64,000 nt of DNA, taken from the NCBI GenBank assembly GCA_019638635.1, contig JAHBTM010000003.1:30724-94723 (forward strand). The letters are read 5' to 3'. The DNA comes from Ferruginibacter sp. (lineage in GTDB: Bacteria; Bacteroidota; Bacteroidia; Chitinophagales; Chitinophagaceae). A program made the translations under genes and the position numbers. The notes below the pieces were generated by a model. The model searched no databases, was not told the origin of the DNA, and worked only from the letters and a program-made list of their open reading frames with translations. Below are positions 45,798 through 54,575 of the stretch, piece by piece (positions within the stretch are counted from its first letter, which is position 1; the number at the start of each line of letters is the position of its first letter).

Positions 45798-46276
45798 ATG
45801 TAGATGTATCGCGTCCCGACGACTTTGTGTCGGGAAGATGCATGTTCGAATACTGCATCACCAACGTGCCTTCGATTTTCGAGGGCTTTTTTATATCGGA
45901 ATGTATCGCGTCCCGACGACTTTGTGTCGGGAGATGCATGTTCGAATGCTGCATCACCGACGCCTTCGTTTTCAGAGGCTTTTATGTTGATGGCCATCGC
46001 GTCCCGACGACTTTGTGTCAGGAAGGTGCATGTTCGAATACTGCATCACCAACGTGCCTTCGATTTTTCGAGGGCTTTTTTTATGTAGATGTATCGCGTC
46101 CCGACGACTTTGTGTCGGAAAGGTGCATGTTCGAATACTGCATCACCAACGTGCCTTCGATTTTTCGAGGGCTTTTTTTATGTTGATGTATCGCGTCCCG
46201 ACGACTTTGTGTCGGGAAGATGCATGTTCGAATACTGCATCACCAACGTGCCTTTGATTTTTCGAGGGCTTTTTTG
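45798..46276 (+). repeat. Tandem array of five tRNA-3'-like/terminator units
   Basis: Five units with CCCGAC stems starting at 45815, 45912, 46003, 46100 and 46197 (spacings 97, 91, 97, 97 bp). Each unit runs ATCGCG, hairpin 1 CCCGAC-loop-GTCGGG, hairpin 2 GATGCA (or GGTGCA)-loop-TGCATC with GTTCGAAT in the loop, CACCAAC, then the tRNA-Pro terminator hairpin and a T-run (terminators near 45868, 45962, 46056, 46153, 46250). ATCGCG, GTTCGAAT and the terminator occur in the same order in tRNA-Pro. GATGCA and GGTGCA both pair with TGCATC, and the altered last terminator (GCCTTTGA) still pairs through G-T, so structure is kept while sequence drifts. Apparent protein reading frames here are artefacts of the repeat. 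Confidence 0.9.
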
Positions 46277-46468
46277 TTTGATGTAATCGAGTTCTAAAGA
46301 CTATTTTTCGGGGTGTATTTTAGGGAGCACAATTGTTATTAAAGCAATCAAAGGGTAGCCTGCTACGAACAGAAAGGTTCGATTCAGCCTGCATATGGGT
46401 ACACATCATGCAGGATTACACACGGTTTGTATTCCTGTAGCCGGTATAATTTCGTATATGCTTTGCAG

Positions 46469-47512
46469 TTAGTTCAGTTCAGCTTCCTGCATTTTCTTTT
46501 GTGGATGCAAGTATCGTTTTTCAAAATCAGCTTTGCTGTCGCGGAAAGAAGTCACCGCGCCCAGTTTATAAAGGGTATAAATGTATATCCAGGGTAAATC
46601 TAACTGATACTTCAAAAACCCCGCCCTGGCACTGCCGGGATACAGGTGATGGTTGTTATGCCATTCTCCGGCAAATAATCCCGGGCGCATTTGATTGAGG
46701 GATAAGTTTCTTCTGTCGAAATCAATTCCATCTACATGCTTCTCTTCCCCTTTACCATGGCCGGTATAATTAAATGCACGTACAAAAATGAACCAGAACA
46801 TCGAAGCGCTGAATATAGTACAGGCCAAGGCATGACCGCCAATCCAGTAGGTTACTCCGTACCAGAATGCCCAGTTGAAAATCCACATCAGGATGTTATA
46901 AAAAGGGTTTGTGGCCGAACCCCATCGCTGATAGCCCTTGTAACTATTCAGCGGAACACCGGTGTTCCGCATAAAATGAAGCACTTTATTATAATCCTCT
47001 TCACTCAGGTTCTTAGATATGCTCTGATGATTTACGTCTGATAACATACAGTACATAAAACCTCCCCGCGGATTGTAAGGGTCGCCCGGCTCATCTGATT
47101 TCGAATGATGCACATGATGCGATACCACATATATCTCCTCCGGAAACGTACGAATGACCAGGTTTTGAGTAATGAATCTGAAAATGGGATGACGGAATGT
47201 ATACGATTTGTGGGTGCAATAGCGATGAAACCATATCGTGCCGTGTGTGCCCATGATAATCATGGCGTACACCAAAAACACCACCAACATCGTAACCGAA
47301 AAATATTCAAAGAGGAAAAAATAAAAGAATGGCACCATACAAACTACCATCAGCCAACTGATGAGAGATATCCAGTTTCTTTTGTCCTTAAAAACATTTA
47401 TCCTGCGAAATGCTTCCTTAAATAACGTTTTAACGGTAGGTTTTATGAGTTCACCCTTTTCATCACTCCAACCGTAGGACGGTTCCTGTAATACACGATC
47501 AATAAATGCCAT
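46469..47512 (-). CDS. Acyl-CoA (delta-9-type) fatty acid desaturase
   Basis: 347 residues. Three His boxes of the di-iron membrane desaturases: HRYCTH near residue 95, HHVHH near 132 and HNNHH (WHNNHHLYPGSAR) near 273. Four hydrophobic segments (for example WISLISWLMVVCMVPFFYFFLFEYF). It introduces a double bond into acyl chains and adjusts membrane fluidity. The ATG at 47512 (MAFIDRVLQEPSYGW) is chosen over the upstream TTG at 47542. The 178 bp between the repeat array (ending 46276) and its stop, 46291-46468, hold nothing I recognise. Confidence 0.93.
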   Translation of the reverse strand: MAFIDRVLQEPSYGWSDEKGELIKPTVKTLFKEAFRRINVFKDKRNWISLISWLMVVCMVPFFYFFLFEYFSVTMLVVFLVYAMIIMGTHGTIWFHRYCTHKSYTFRHPIFRFITQNLVIRTFPEEIYVVSHHVHHSKSDEPGDPYNPRGGFMYCMLSDVNHQSISKNLSEEDYNKVLHFMRNTGVPLNSYKGYQRWGSATNPFYNILMWIFNWAFWYGVTYWIGGHALACTIFSASMFWFIFVRAFNYTGHGKGEEKHVDGIDFDRRNLSLNQMRPGLFAGEWHNNHHLYPGSARAGFLKYQLDLPWIYIYTLYKLGAVTSFRDSKADFEKRYLHPQKKMQEAELN

Positions 47513-47634
47513 ACTTCCGTAAGATAGGTTATTAATGCTCAATTAATACACATGAATAGTTTTCTGTCAATATATATTATTTGCATATATGTATCAACCT
47601 CCGATTTCAATCCGTGGTCAGTAAATAAATAAAA

Positions 47635-47982
47635 TTATTTCAATCTGTTGTCTGCCGATGGAAATATGATATGCGGTTGAAACGATTTGGCCACTTCAAA
47701 ATCCATTAATGCATAGGAAATAATGATGATGATATCTCCCACAGTTCCTTTGCGGGCCGCAGGGCCATTCAGGCAAACTACACCGCTACCTCGCTTCCCT
47801 TTAATAATATACGTTTCCAGGCGCTCGCCATTATTCACATTTACAACCTGAATTTTCTCATTTTCTATCAAGTTGGCAGCATCCATCAAATCTTCATCTA
47901 AAGTTAAACTGCCCACATAGGCCAGATTGGCCTCCGTAATGGTGGCACGATGTATCTTCGATTTTAAAACCTGTATTTGCAT
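47635..47982 (-). CDS. panD: Aspartate 1-decarboxylase (pantothenate pathway)
   Basis: 115 residues. Pyruvoyl enzyme making beta-alanine for coenzyme [28 protein letters not shown] contains the self-cleavage Gly-Ser; with ATG at 47982 these fall at Gly24-Ser25, the numbering of E. coli PanD, so this start is preferred over the ATG two codons upstream (47988). [31 protein letters not shown] completes the active site. Monocistronic; no panBC nearby. Confidence 0.97.
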   Translation of the reverse strand: MQIQVLKSKIHRATITEANLAYVGSLTLDEDLMDAANLIENEKIQVVNVNNGERLETYIIKGKRGSGVVCLNGPAARKGTVGDIIIIISYALMDFEVAKSFQPHIIFPSADNRLK

Positions 47983-48085
47983 GTCCAACTTTTTGCAAAT
48001 TTCAAGAAATTCAATTTATTTAACCACATATTTCAGGGTGAAATTTTGATCATTTCATCCCTGGAGTTAAAAAGAGTTTTTTCAC

Positions 48086-48679
48086 ATGCAATTTTCTTGC
48101 AATACCAAACTTCAACATATCATTTTTTGGGGGATTGCCATCCTGTGGATGTCATGCAACACAGCTTCTAAAAACGATCTTCCGGTAGTTCGACTCATCA
48201 CCACTGAAGGAGATATAGATATTGAGTTGAACGTGAAGCAAGCACCCATAACGGCCCAACATTTTTTAGAACAGGTGAAGCTGGGTAAATTCAATGATGC
48301 ACAGTTTTATCGTGTATTGCAATCCGATCCCGGCGGATCATACAATACCGGAATGATTCAGGGAGGGGTCCATGGAATGTCTATTGTCATTCCGCATATT
48401 CCACACGAACATACCGGTACCACCGGATTAACACATACCGATGGTGTCGTTTCTATGGCCCGAACCACTCCGGGCAGCGCTTCCGGTGAATTTTTTATTT
48501 GTGTGGGAGATCAATCGCCGCTCGACTACGGCAGAAGAGGCACTGCCGACAGCCTGGGCATGGCTGCCTTCGGGAAAGTGATCAACGGAATGAAAACCGT
48601 GAAGAAAATCCATAACCTGCCGGCAACCGGAGACCGGTTGATGCAACCTGTTAAAATCAGAAAAGTGGTGGTATTGTAA
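48086..48679 (+). CDS. Cyclophilin-type peptidyl-prolyl isomerase, lipoprotein
   Basis: 197 residues. Leader IIFWGIAILWMSC ends in a lipobox; the Cys should carry the lipid and place the enzyme at the periplasmic face. The cyclophilin domain follows: TTEGDIDIELNVKQAPITAQHF, FYRVLQ, GGVHG and GEFFICVGDQSPLDY, with SMARTTPGSASGEFFI as the signature. Domain is short, in the range of small bacterial cyclophilins. Assists folding of envelope proteins. ATG at 48086. Confidence 0.92.
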   Translation: MQFSCNTKLQHIIFWGIAILWMSCNTASKNDLPVVRLITTEGDIDIELNVKQAPITAQHFLEQVKLGKFNDAQFYRVLQSDPGGSYNTGMIQGGVHGMSIVIPHIPHEHTGTTGLTHTDGVVSMARTTPGSASGEFFICVGDQSPLDYGRRGTADSLGMAAFGKVINGMKTVKKIHNLPATGDRLMQPVKIRKVVVL

Positions 48680-48738
48680 GCAGATGGGGCCGCTGCCTAT
48701 GAGAACTAACTGTTACGAATATACGAAATAAAAATATG

Positions 48739-48746
48739 TACATTTG
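48739..48746 (+). promoter_or_regulatory. -7 element overlapping the alternative start of the NlpC/P60 gene
   Basis: TACATTTG at 48739-48746, 6 bp before the ATG at 48753, fits TAnnTTTG. It covers the TTG at 48744, so that codon cannot be the start of a normal transcript. Confidence 0.55.
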
Positions 48747-48752
48747 TACCTT

Positions 48753-49313
48753 ATGATGAAACAATGGTTTTTCTTATGCGCCGTGGCAACCTTATTGGCT
48801 TCTTGTGCCGGCTCCAGAAAATCATCCGGTAGCAAGCCGGTAAATAAGCCCCATACAGCCATTCAAAGCCAGGTGCGTTTGAAAGGAAAGGTGAAGCCAG
48901 TTCAAATCAATACCCGTTCAGTTGATCCGGATGAACTCGTCACTTTTGCTGAAGGATTGGTAGGGGTTCCGTATAAATATGGTGGTATGAGTATCAAGGG
49001 GATGGATTGCTCCGGATTTATCGGATACGTGTTTAATAAATACAACATTAAGGTACCACGTGTATCAAAAGATTTTACATATGCCGGTCGCGCAGTGGGT
49101 TCATTGGATAGTCGCCGGGGAGATTTAATCCTATTCACCGGCAGCAATCCGAATAGCGGCGAAGTCGGGCACATGGGCATCATCACAGAAAATAAAAAAG
49201 GCGTTTTGAGATTTATCCATTCAGCCTCCGGCGGAAACCGCGGCGTTTCCATTACAGGCATGAACGCGTATTTTCTGGAAAGGTTTGTAAAGATTATCCG
49301 CATATTCCCCTGA
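48753..49313 (+). CDS. NlpC/P60 cysteine peptidase, lipoprotein
   Basis: 186 residues. Signal MMKQWFFLCAVATLLASC with lipobox Cys; a basic linker; then the NlpC/P60 domain: GVPYKYGGMSIKGMDCSGFIGYVFNKY (nucleophile Cys in DCSG), GDLILFTGS, GEVGHMGIIT (His) and FIHSA. These enzymes cleave the peptide stems of peptidoglycan, usually between D-Glu and meso-DAP. Start ATG at 48753 chosen because the upstream TTG at 48744 lies inside the -7 element. Alternatively ATG at 48756. Confidence 0.93.
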   Translation: MMKQWFFLCAVATLLASCAGSRKSSGSKPVNKPHTAIQSQVRLKGKVKPVQINTRSVDPDELVTFAEGLVGVPYKYGGMSIKGMDCSGFIGYVFNKYNIKVPRVSKDFTYAGRAVGSLDSRRGDLILFTGSNPNSGEVGHMGIITENKKGVLRFIHSASGGNRGVSITGMNAYFLERFVKIIRIFP

Positions 49314-49360
49314 CGCACAGTTCGTTTGCAGCACTTCCTCATTACCCCGTGAAATGAATG

Positions 49361-49368
49361 TATATTTG
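49361..49368 (+). promoter_or_regulatory. -7 element before the DUF4476 gene
   Basis: TATATTTG at 49361-49368, overlapping an upstream in-frame ATG (49358) and ending 16 bp before the ATG at 49385. Decides the start codon. Confidence 0.55.
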
Positions 49369-49384
49369 CAGTAAATCGTACAAT

Positions 49385-50512
49385 ATGATGTGGAGGATAT
49401 TGCTTTTACTGTTACTGCCTGTTTTTTCTTACGCACAACCCACCGGGTCATTGATGATTATATCAGAACAAGGGGATCCGTTTTATTTATATCTGAACGG
49501 ACAAAAAATGAATGAAACGGCGGTTACTAAAATCAGGTTAGATGGACTATCCGGTGAATATTATACCGTAAAGGCAGATTTTAAAAGTGCGGCTATTCAA
49601 CCCGTTACCAAACGGTTGTACCTCATGGATGATAATTACAAAATGAGCGACGCAACGTATAGAATCAGGAAAGATAAATCCGGAAAAGCACGCTTCGTTT
49701 TCTTCTCTATGCAAACACCCAATCCTCAGTTTAAACCGGAAGAAGGGATGAAGGTGATTTACTTTAACCGGCCGGAAACAGAATCTGCACCGGAAAAGAA
49801 TCCCGAAAACACCCCGGATAATACAAAAGAGGAAAAACAAAACACCCATGCCATTTTAACCAATGTGAAAGGGGCTACAGTGAGTTTACCAAATACAAAT
49901 ACACCGGGTGCTAAACCTGAAACAGAAAAAAAGGAACCCCGGGCCACTGAACCTGCAACTAAAAAAGAAATCAGTCAGCCGGTATCTCAAACGAAAAAAA
50001 ATCTGCCGGTGGATAGCGCTGCTGTGAAAGCACCTGCACCTCAAAAAGCAAAAGCAGACAACAAAGAGGTTGCGGTTAAAAAAGTTGAAACCACTAAAGA
50101 GGTAAAAGAATCAAAAGCCGTAGCCCAAACTGAAACCGAAGCTAAAAAGGAAACAAAGGCAGAACCCAAAAAGGAATTAAAAGCTGAAGTATATCCTTCC
50201 AAAAAATGTAACGACTGGCCCATGATGAAAGCGGATTTTCAAAAGGCCAGACAAGTTGTAGAAGAAGCTAAAAATGATAAGCAACGCCTCGTAAAAGCGC
50301 GAGAAATGGCAACGGCCCATTGTTTGCTCGTGAGTCAGATTTCTGATGTATCTACCCTCATCACCGACGAAAAAATGAAACTGGATTTTGTGCAATACGC
50401 CTATGGTTTCACCATTGATAAAAACAACTATCAACGTTTAGAGAAATTGTTCACAGCTCCTGAACACATGCAGGCTTTTAAAAAGTTTTATCAATCCCGC
50501 ACACAGGAATAG
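49385..50512 (+). CDS. Secreted DUF4476 protein with Lys/Glu/Thr-rich linker
   Basis: 375 residues. Signal MMWRILLLLLLPVFSYAQ; an N-terminal domain of about 115 residues (PTGSLMIISEQGDPFYLYLNG, VKADFKSAAIQPVTKRLYL); a low-complexity linker rich in Lys, Glu, Thr, Ala and Pro (about residues 135-275); and a C-terminal helical domain KCNDWPMMKADFQKARQVVEEAK ... DFVQYAYGFTIDKNNYQRLEKLF matching DUF4476. Function of the domain is unknown. ATG at 49385 preferred over 49358 because of the overlapping promoter. Confidence 0.85.
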   Translation: MMWRILLLLLLPVFSYAQPTGSLMIISEQGDPFYLYLNGQKMNETAVTKIRLDGLSGEYYTVKADFKSAAIQPVTKRLYLMDDNYKMSDATYRIRKDKSGKARFVFFSMQTPNPQFKPEEGMKVIYFNRPETESAPEKNPENTPDNTKEEKQNTHAILTNVKGATVSLPNTNTPGAKPETEKKEPRATEPATKKEISQPVSQTKKNLPVDSAAVKAPAPQKAKADNKEVAVKKVETTKEVKESKAVAQTETEAKKETKAEPKKELKAEVYPSKKCNDWPMMKADFQKARQVVEEAKNDKQRLVKAREMATAHCLLVSQISDVSTLITDEKMKLDFVQYAYGFTIDKNNYQRLEKLFTAPEHMQAFKKFYQSRTQE

Positions 50513-50536
50513 AGTATATCCGCATTTGTTTATAAA

Positions 50537-50566
50537 AAAAGCTCCTGACAATTCGCGGGAGCTTTT
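50537..50566. terminator. Bidirectional terminator
   Basis: AAAAGCTCC (50537-50545) pairs with GGAGCTTTT (50558-50566). Flanked by A and T runs. Separates two convergent genes. Confidence 0.8.
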
Positions 50567-50589
50567 GATATGCATTGCTTAAGATGTTT

Positions 50590-51027
50590 TTAATATCCTG
50601 TATACCTTTTTCCGAATATCAGCACGCGCCCGCGGCCTTTCAAAATATTTCCGGTAGAACGGTATTTAAATTCCACACTACGCAATTGTCTGCCGGTGGG
50701 TGAGAGGTGAATCACCGAACTGTACTGATTCGGGCTGAGTGAAGAAGGCATTGCCGGTTGCATTTTATCGCCATTCGGATATACTACCTTAAAGTTGTGT
50801 ACAATCAGTTTTTTATTTTCCACCTTTATGCGGATGTCGGTAAATAAACTGGTAGAATTCACCATAATTTCATCCCGGTCTTTTACGAAATTGGCTTTCT
50901 CTTCCCCTATCAGCTCCCAGCCTTCTTCCACTGCCAGGGTACGGGTTGCGGGAGCGCAGGAAGAAACGCAGGCTAATGAGAATCCTATCAAAGCACCAAA
51001 TACAATTTTGTGGGTTGTCTTTATCAT
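50590..51027 (-). CDS. Predicted lipoprotein, DUF2541-like
   Basis: 145 residues. Signal MIKTTHKIVFGALIGFSLACVSSC with lipobox. Pattern of the mature part, W-E-L-I-G ... DRDEIMVN ... IRIKVENKKLIVHNFKVVYPNG ... SSVIHLSPTGRQLRSVEFKYR, resembles DUF2541 proteins, which have the same order of strands; identity is low and I am not sure of the family. ATG at 51027 preferred over TTG at 51033. Confidence 0.6.
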   Translation of the reverse strand: MIKTTHKIVFGALIGFSLACVSSCAPATRTLAVEEGWELIGEEKANFVKDRDEIMVNSTSLFTDIRIKVENKKLIVHNFKVVYPNGDKMQPAMPSSLSPNQYSSVIHLSPTGRQLRSVEFKYRSTGNILKGRGRVLIFGKRYTGY

Positions 51028-51126
51028 ATGCAACAGTTATGGCTGCAAAATTAAGGGATATTGCTTGAACCGTCATGTCCTGTGTAGTCTTTCATCTTCA
51101 TTAGCAACTAAGCCATTACAGCTTTG

Positions 51127-51134
51127 TATCTTTG
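51127..51134 (+). promoter_or_regulatory. -7 element for uvrA
   Basis: TATCTTTG at 51127-51134 fits TAnnTTTG. It overlaps the TTG at 51132, ruling that codon out and leaving the ATG at 51150. Confidence 0.6.
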
Positions 51135-51149
51135 CATCCAATTCGCTCT

Positions 51150-54011
51150 ATGGCCCGAAGTAAAAAAGTAAAGGAAGAGGAACTGCATGACTATATTGTG
51201 GTATCCGGCGCCCGTGAACATAATCTGAAGAATATTGATATTGCCATTCCAAAAAATAAACTGGTGGTTTTTACCGGTGTGAGTGGAAGTGGAAAATCAT
51301 CTCTTGCATTTGATACCATCTACAATGAAGGACAAAGACGTTACATGGAAAGTTTTTCCGCGTATGCTCGTCAGTTTATTGGAGATATGGAAAGACCAGA
51401 CGTAGATAAAATTACCGGTCTCTCTCCCGTTATTTCCATCGAACAAAAAACCACCAATAAAAATCCGCGAAGCACCGTAGGCACCATCACGGAGATTTAT
51501 GATTTCCTACGCCTGTTGTTTGCCCGCGCTTCGGATGCGTACAGCTATAATACCGGAAAAAAAATGGTTCGCTTCAGTGAAGAAGAAATTGTATCTACCA
51601 TTTTTGAGAAATACAAGGGTAAAAAAATATCAGTACTGGCTCCCGTCATCCGCGGAAGAAAAGGACATTACCGTGAACTTTTTGAAGACATCAGAAAAAA
51701 AGGCTTTGTGAAAGTGCGTGTGGATGGTGAGGTAACCGATCTGATTCCCAAAATGCAGATAGATCGTTATAAGATTCACGATATTGAAATTGTTGTAGAC
51801 AGGCTGGAAGTTACAAACGATATGAAAGTGCGCCTCAGTAAAACGGTGCAACAAACATTACAACTGGGTAAAGGCCTTTTATTTTTACTATTGCACGATA
51901 CGAATAAAGTGGTTCAGTTCAGTAAACAACTGATGTGCCTCGATTCCGGCATCAGTTACGAAGAACCCTCGCCCAATGCGTTTTCTTTCAACTCGCCATA
52001 TGGTGCATGCCCGTCATGCAGGGGGCTGGGAACCATGTACTCCGTTAATATGCATCAACTGATTCCGGATGATACGAAATCACTGAATGAAGGAGGTTTG
52101 AAACCCTTAGGGGAAGAGCGGGAAGCGTATGTGTTCAAACAGATCAGGGAATTAGCTAAAAAACAGAAAATTGATTTGGATGCACCCATTCAAAAATTGA
52201 ATGAAAAATCACTGAACATCATTTTGTATGGCAATGAAGCCGGCGGCACCTTGGAAGTGGATATGAATGAAGAAGCCTCAGGGAATCTGTACGCATCAAA
52301 CTATGAAGGCATTGTACCCATGTTGAAGCGTTGGTTTGCTTCGCCCAATGCAGGAGAAGGGGTGAGGCAGTGGGCTGAAAAGTTTATGGTGATGAACACC
52401 TGCAACACATGCAATGGAACCCGATTAAAAAACGAAAGCTTATGGTTTAAAATTCACGAGAAAAATATTGCAGAATTAAGTGAGATGGATATTGACCAGC
52501 TCTTTAACTGGTTTAATGGAATTGAAAAGCATTTATCATCTAAACAAAATGCCATTGCCCGTGATGTGTTGAAAGAAATACGTGAACGATTGGGGTTTTT
52601 GCTCAATGTTGGACTAAATTACCTCACACTATACAGGCCTTCCCGCAGCCTCAGTGGCGGCGAATATCAACGCATCCGTTTGGCAACCCAAATAGGGTCT
52701 CAACTCCAGGGTGTAACGTATATCCTTGATGAACCGAGCATCGGACTCCATCAACGCGATAACCGTAAACTGATTCAGGCACTGGAAAACCTGAGGGATA
52801 TCGGAAATTCTGTATTGGTGGTGGAGCACGATAAAGATATTATGCTGGCCGCTGACCACCTCGTGGATATAGGCCCCGGTGCCGGAACACATGGCGGTAG
52901 AATAGTTGCTGCAGGTACGCCGCAAGCTGTTTTAAAATCTGCTTCAGATACTGCCAAATACCTTAACGGTAAATTGAAAATAACGGTTCCGGATAAACGA
53001 AGAGTTGGAAACGGGCATCACATTCGCCTGGAGGGTGTTACAGGCAACAATCTCAAAAACATATCGGTTCATTTTCCACTGGGGAAATTAATACTGGTTA
53101 CCGGAGTGAGCGGCAGCGGAAAATCTACGCTTATCAATGAAACGCTGTACCCTTTGTTGTCAAATCATTGTTTCCCGGCATCCCGTATGCAACCTATGCT
53201 GTATCAATCTATCACCGGGTTGGAGCATATTGATAAAGTGATTGAGATTGATCAAAGTCCGATCGGGCGCACCCCACGCAGTAATCCGGCCACCTACTGT
53301 GGTTTCTTTACTGATATCAGAACATTGTTTGCGGCTGTACCCGAAGCCAAGATCAGAGGATACAATGCGGGACGGTTTTCTTTTAATGTTAAAACCGGAA
53401 GATGCGATGTATGTGAAGGCGGAGGTATGCGTGTGATAGAAATGAACTTTCTGCCGGATGTGTATGTGCATTGTGAAAAATGCAACGGTAAACGTTATAA
53501 CCGCGAAACACTCGAAATCAGATACAAAGGAAAATCTATCAGTGATGTGTTGAATTTAACGGTGGATGAAGCCGTGGAATTCTTTAATGCCGTTCCATCT
53601 ATTTACAGAAAAATAAAAGTATTGCAGGATGTGGGGTTGGGTTATATCACACTAGGACAAAGCGCTGTAACCCTGAGTGGAGGCGAAGCACAACGTGTGA
53701 AATTATCTACTGAACTGGGCTTGCGTGATACAGGTAAAACGTTTTATATTTTGGATGAGCCCACAACGGGTTTACATTTTCAGGATATCAAACTGCTGAT
53801 GGATGTGCTGAATAAACTAGTCGACAGAGGAAACACTGTGCTGGTGATTGAACACAACCTCGATGTTATTAAGATGGCAGACCACGTTATTGATATTGGG
53901 CCAGAAGGGGGTGCTGGTGGCGGAAAGGTATTGTTTGAAGGAACCCCGGAAGCATTGAGTGTTGTAAAAGGCAGCCATACGGCCCCATTCCTTAAAGCAG
54001 AATTATCCTGA
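51150..54011 (+). CDS. uvrA: Excinuclease ABC subunit A
   Basis: 953 residues. Damage-recognition ATPase of nucleotide-excision repair. Walker [16 protein letters not shown] and [15 protein letters not shown], signatures LSGGEYQRIRLA and [12 protein letters not shown], Walker [15 protein letters not shown] and [17 protein letters not shown]-binding zinc module CDVCEGGGMR ... CEKCNGKRY is intact; the first zinc module keeps LMCLDSG and ACPSCRGLG. IEQKTTNKNPRSTVGTITEIYDF matches the main UvrA of the phylum, so this copy is taken as the housekeeping one; the paralogue at 26902 is more diverged. ATG at 51150 follows the promoter. Confidence 0.95.
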   Translation: MARSKKVKEEELHDYIVVSGAREHNLKNIDIAIPKNKLVVFTGVSGSGKSSLAFDTIYNEGQRRYMESFSAYARQFIGDMERPDVDKITGLSPVISIEQKTTNKNPRSTVGTITEIYDFLRLLFARASDAYSYNTGKKMVRFSEEEIVSTIFEKYKGKKISVLAPVIRGRKGHYRELFEDIRKKGFVKVRVDGEVTDLIPKMQIDRYKIHDIEIVVDRLEVTNDMKVRLSKTVQQTLQLGKGLLFLLLHDTNKVVQFSKQLMCLDSGISYEEPSPNAFSFNSPYGACPSCRGLGTMYSVNMHQLIPDDTKSLNEGGLKPLGEEREAYVFKQIRELAKKQKIDLDAPIQKLNEKSLNIILYGNEAGGTLEVDMNEEASGNLYASNYEGIVPMLKRWFASPNAGEGVRQWAEKFMVMNTCNTCNGTRLKNESLWFKIHEKNIAELSEMDIDQLFNWFNGIEKHLSSKQNAIARDVLKEIRERLGFLLNVGLNYLTLYRPSRSLSGGEYQRIRLATQIGSQLQGVTYILDEPSIGLHQRDNRKLIQALENLRDIGNSVLVVEHDKDIMLAADHLVDIGPGAGTHGGRIVAAGTPQAVLKSASDTAKYLNGKLKITVPDKRRVGNGHHIRLEGVTGNNLKNISVHFPLGKLILVTGVSGSGKSTLINETLYPLLSNHCFPASRMQPMLYQSITGLEHIDKVIEIDQSPIGRTPRSNPATYCGFFTDIRTLFAAVPEAKIRGYNAGRFSFNVKTGRCDVCEGGGMRVIEMNFLPDVYVHCEKCNGKRYNRETLEIRYKGKSISDVLNLTVDEAVEFFNAVPSIYRKIKVLQDVGLGYITLGQSAVTLSGGEAQRVKLSTELGLRDTGKTFYILDEPTTGLHFQDIKLLMDVLNKLVDRGNTVLVIEHNLDVIKMADHVIDIGPEGGAGGGKVLFEGTPEALSVVKGSHTAPFLKAELS

Positions 54012-54154
54012 AACGTTTTCTAAAAGAAGGTAAAGCATGGTAACGAAGCAACAATGTGGTTTCAGGGGTCATCGTATAAGACTATACGTTGTTTTCCATG
54101 GGATGTAATCTTCTGTTATATACCTTACACTTCTTCTATCAATCATGGCATTTT

Positions 54155-54508
54155 TCAGCGCATGCTGTATTTTCCGGTGTACACGATTTTATCTTTCACC
54201 ATACACAGATAGCTGTAATTGCCTTTCTGTATATTTTTGATCATGGTTAATTTCGAATGAATCAAAGTAGTGCTGTACGTAGTGCCGTTTTGTTCTGATG
54301 TTATCTGAAACTGTACCGGCTTTCCATCACTGGTGCGAACCTGTACCTGAATGGCATCGTTTCCTGCTTGTTGAATTTTAATGGTTTCCACAACAGTTTC
54401 TACACTTTGTGCAAGTGCCCGGGTTGATTGATACACCATCGCTGCAATAAAACAGGTGATGATGATAATAATCCGTATAATCCATTTTCGGTTTTTGAGC
54501 AGTTGCAT
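54155..54508 (-). CDS. Small secreted protein of unknown function
   Basis: 117 residues. Basic N-terminus (LLKNRKW) and hydrophobic segment IIRIIIIITCFIAAMVYQ, then ALAQ, a likely signal-peptidase site. Mature part about 82 residues, beta-rich (IQVQVRTSDGKPVQFQITS and NIQKGNYSYLCMVKDKIVYTGKY). No family recognised. Lies 67 bp after an outer-membrane-like gene on the same strand; they may be co-transcribed. The 143 bp between uvrA and this gene hold nothing else. Confidence 0.6.
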   Translation of the reverse strand: MQLLKNRKWIIRIIIIITCFIAAMVYQSTRALAQSVETVVETIKIQQAGNDAIQVQVRTSDGKPVQFQITSEQNGTTYSTTLIHSKLTMIKNIQKGNYSYLCMVKDKIVYTGKYSMR

Positions 54509-54575
54509 AGCGTAGCTTTTAGTTGACAGATAATTTTACATGGGTCAGTACTATTATTTAGGTTGAACAGAATGT

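Noticed and set aside
45798-46276. CRISPR-like array
   Set aside because: Units are about 97 bp with nearly identical content and no unique spacers, and no cas genes are present.
45434-46286. Overlapping open frames reading repeated protein blocks (for example VSRPDDFV) in the tRNA-Pro array
   Set aside because: They arise from the non-coding tandem repeat; the repeat period is not kept in one frame throughout, all three frames give such products, and the frames cross the tRNA genes.
49358-49384. Upstream ATG for the DUF4476 gene
   Set aside because: Overlaps the -7 element and would put a hydrophilic stretch before the signal peptide.
51132-51149. TTG start for uvrA
   Set aside because: It lies inside the TATCTTTG promoter element; the ATG at 51150 fits the family start.
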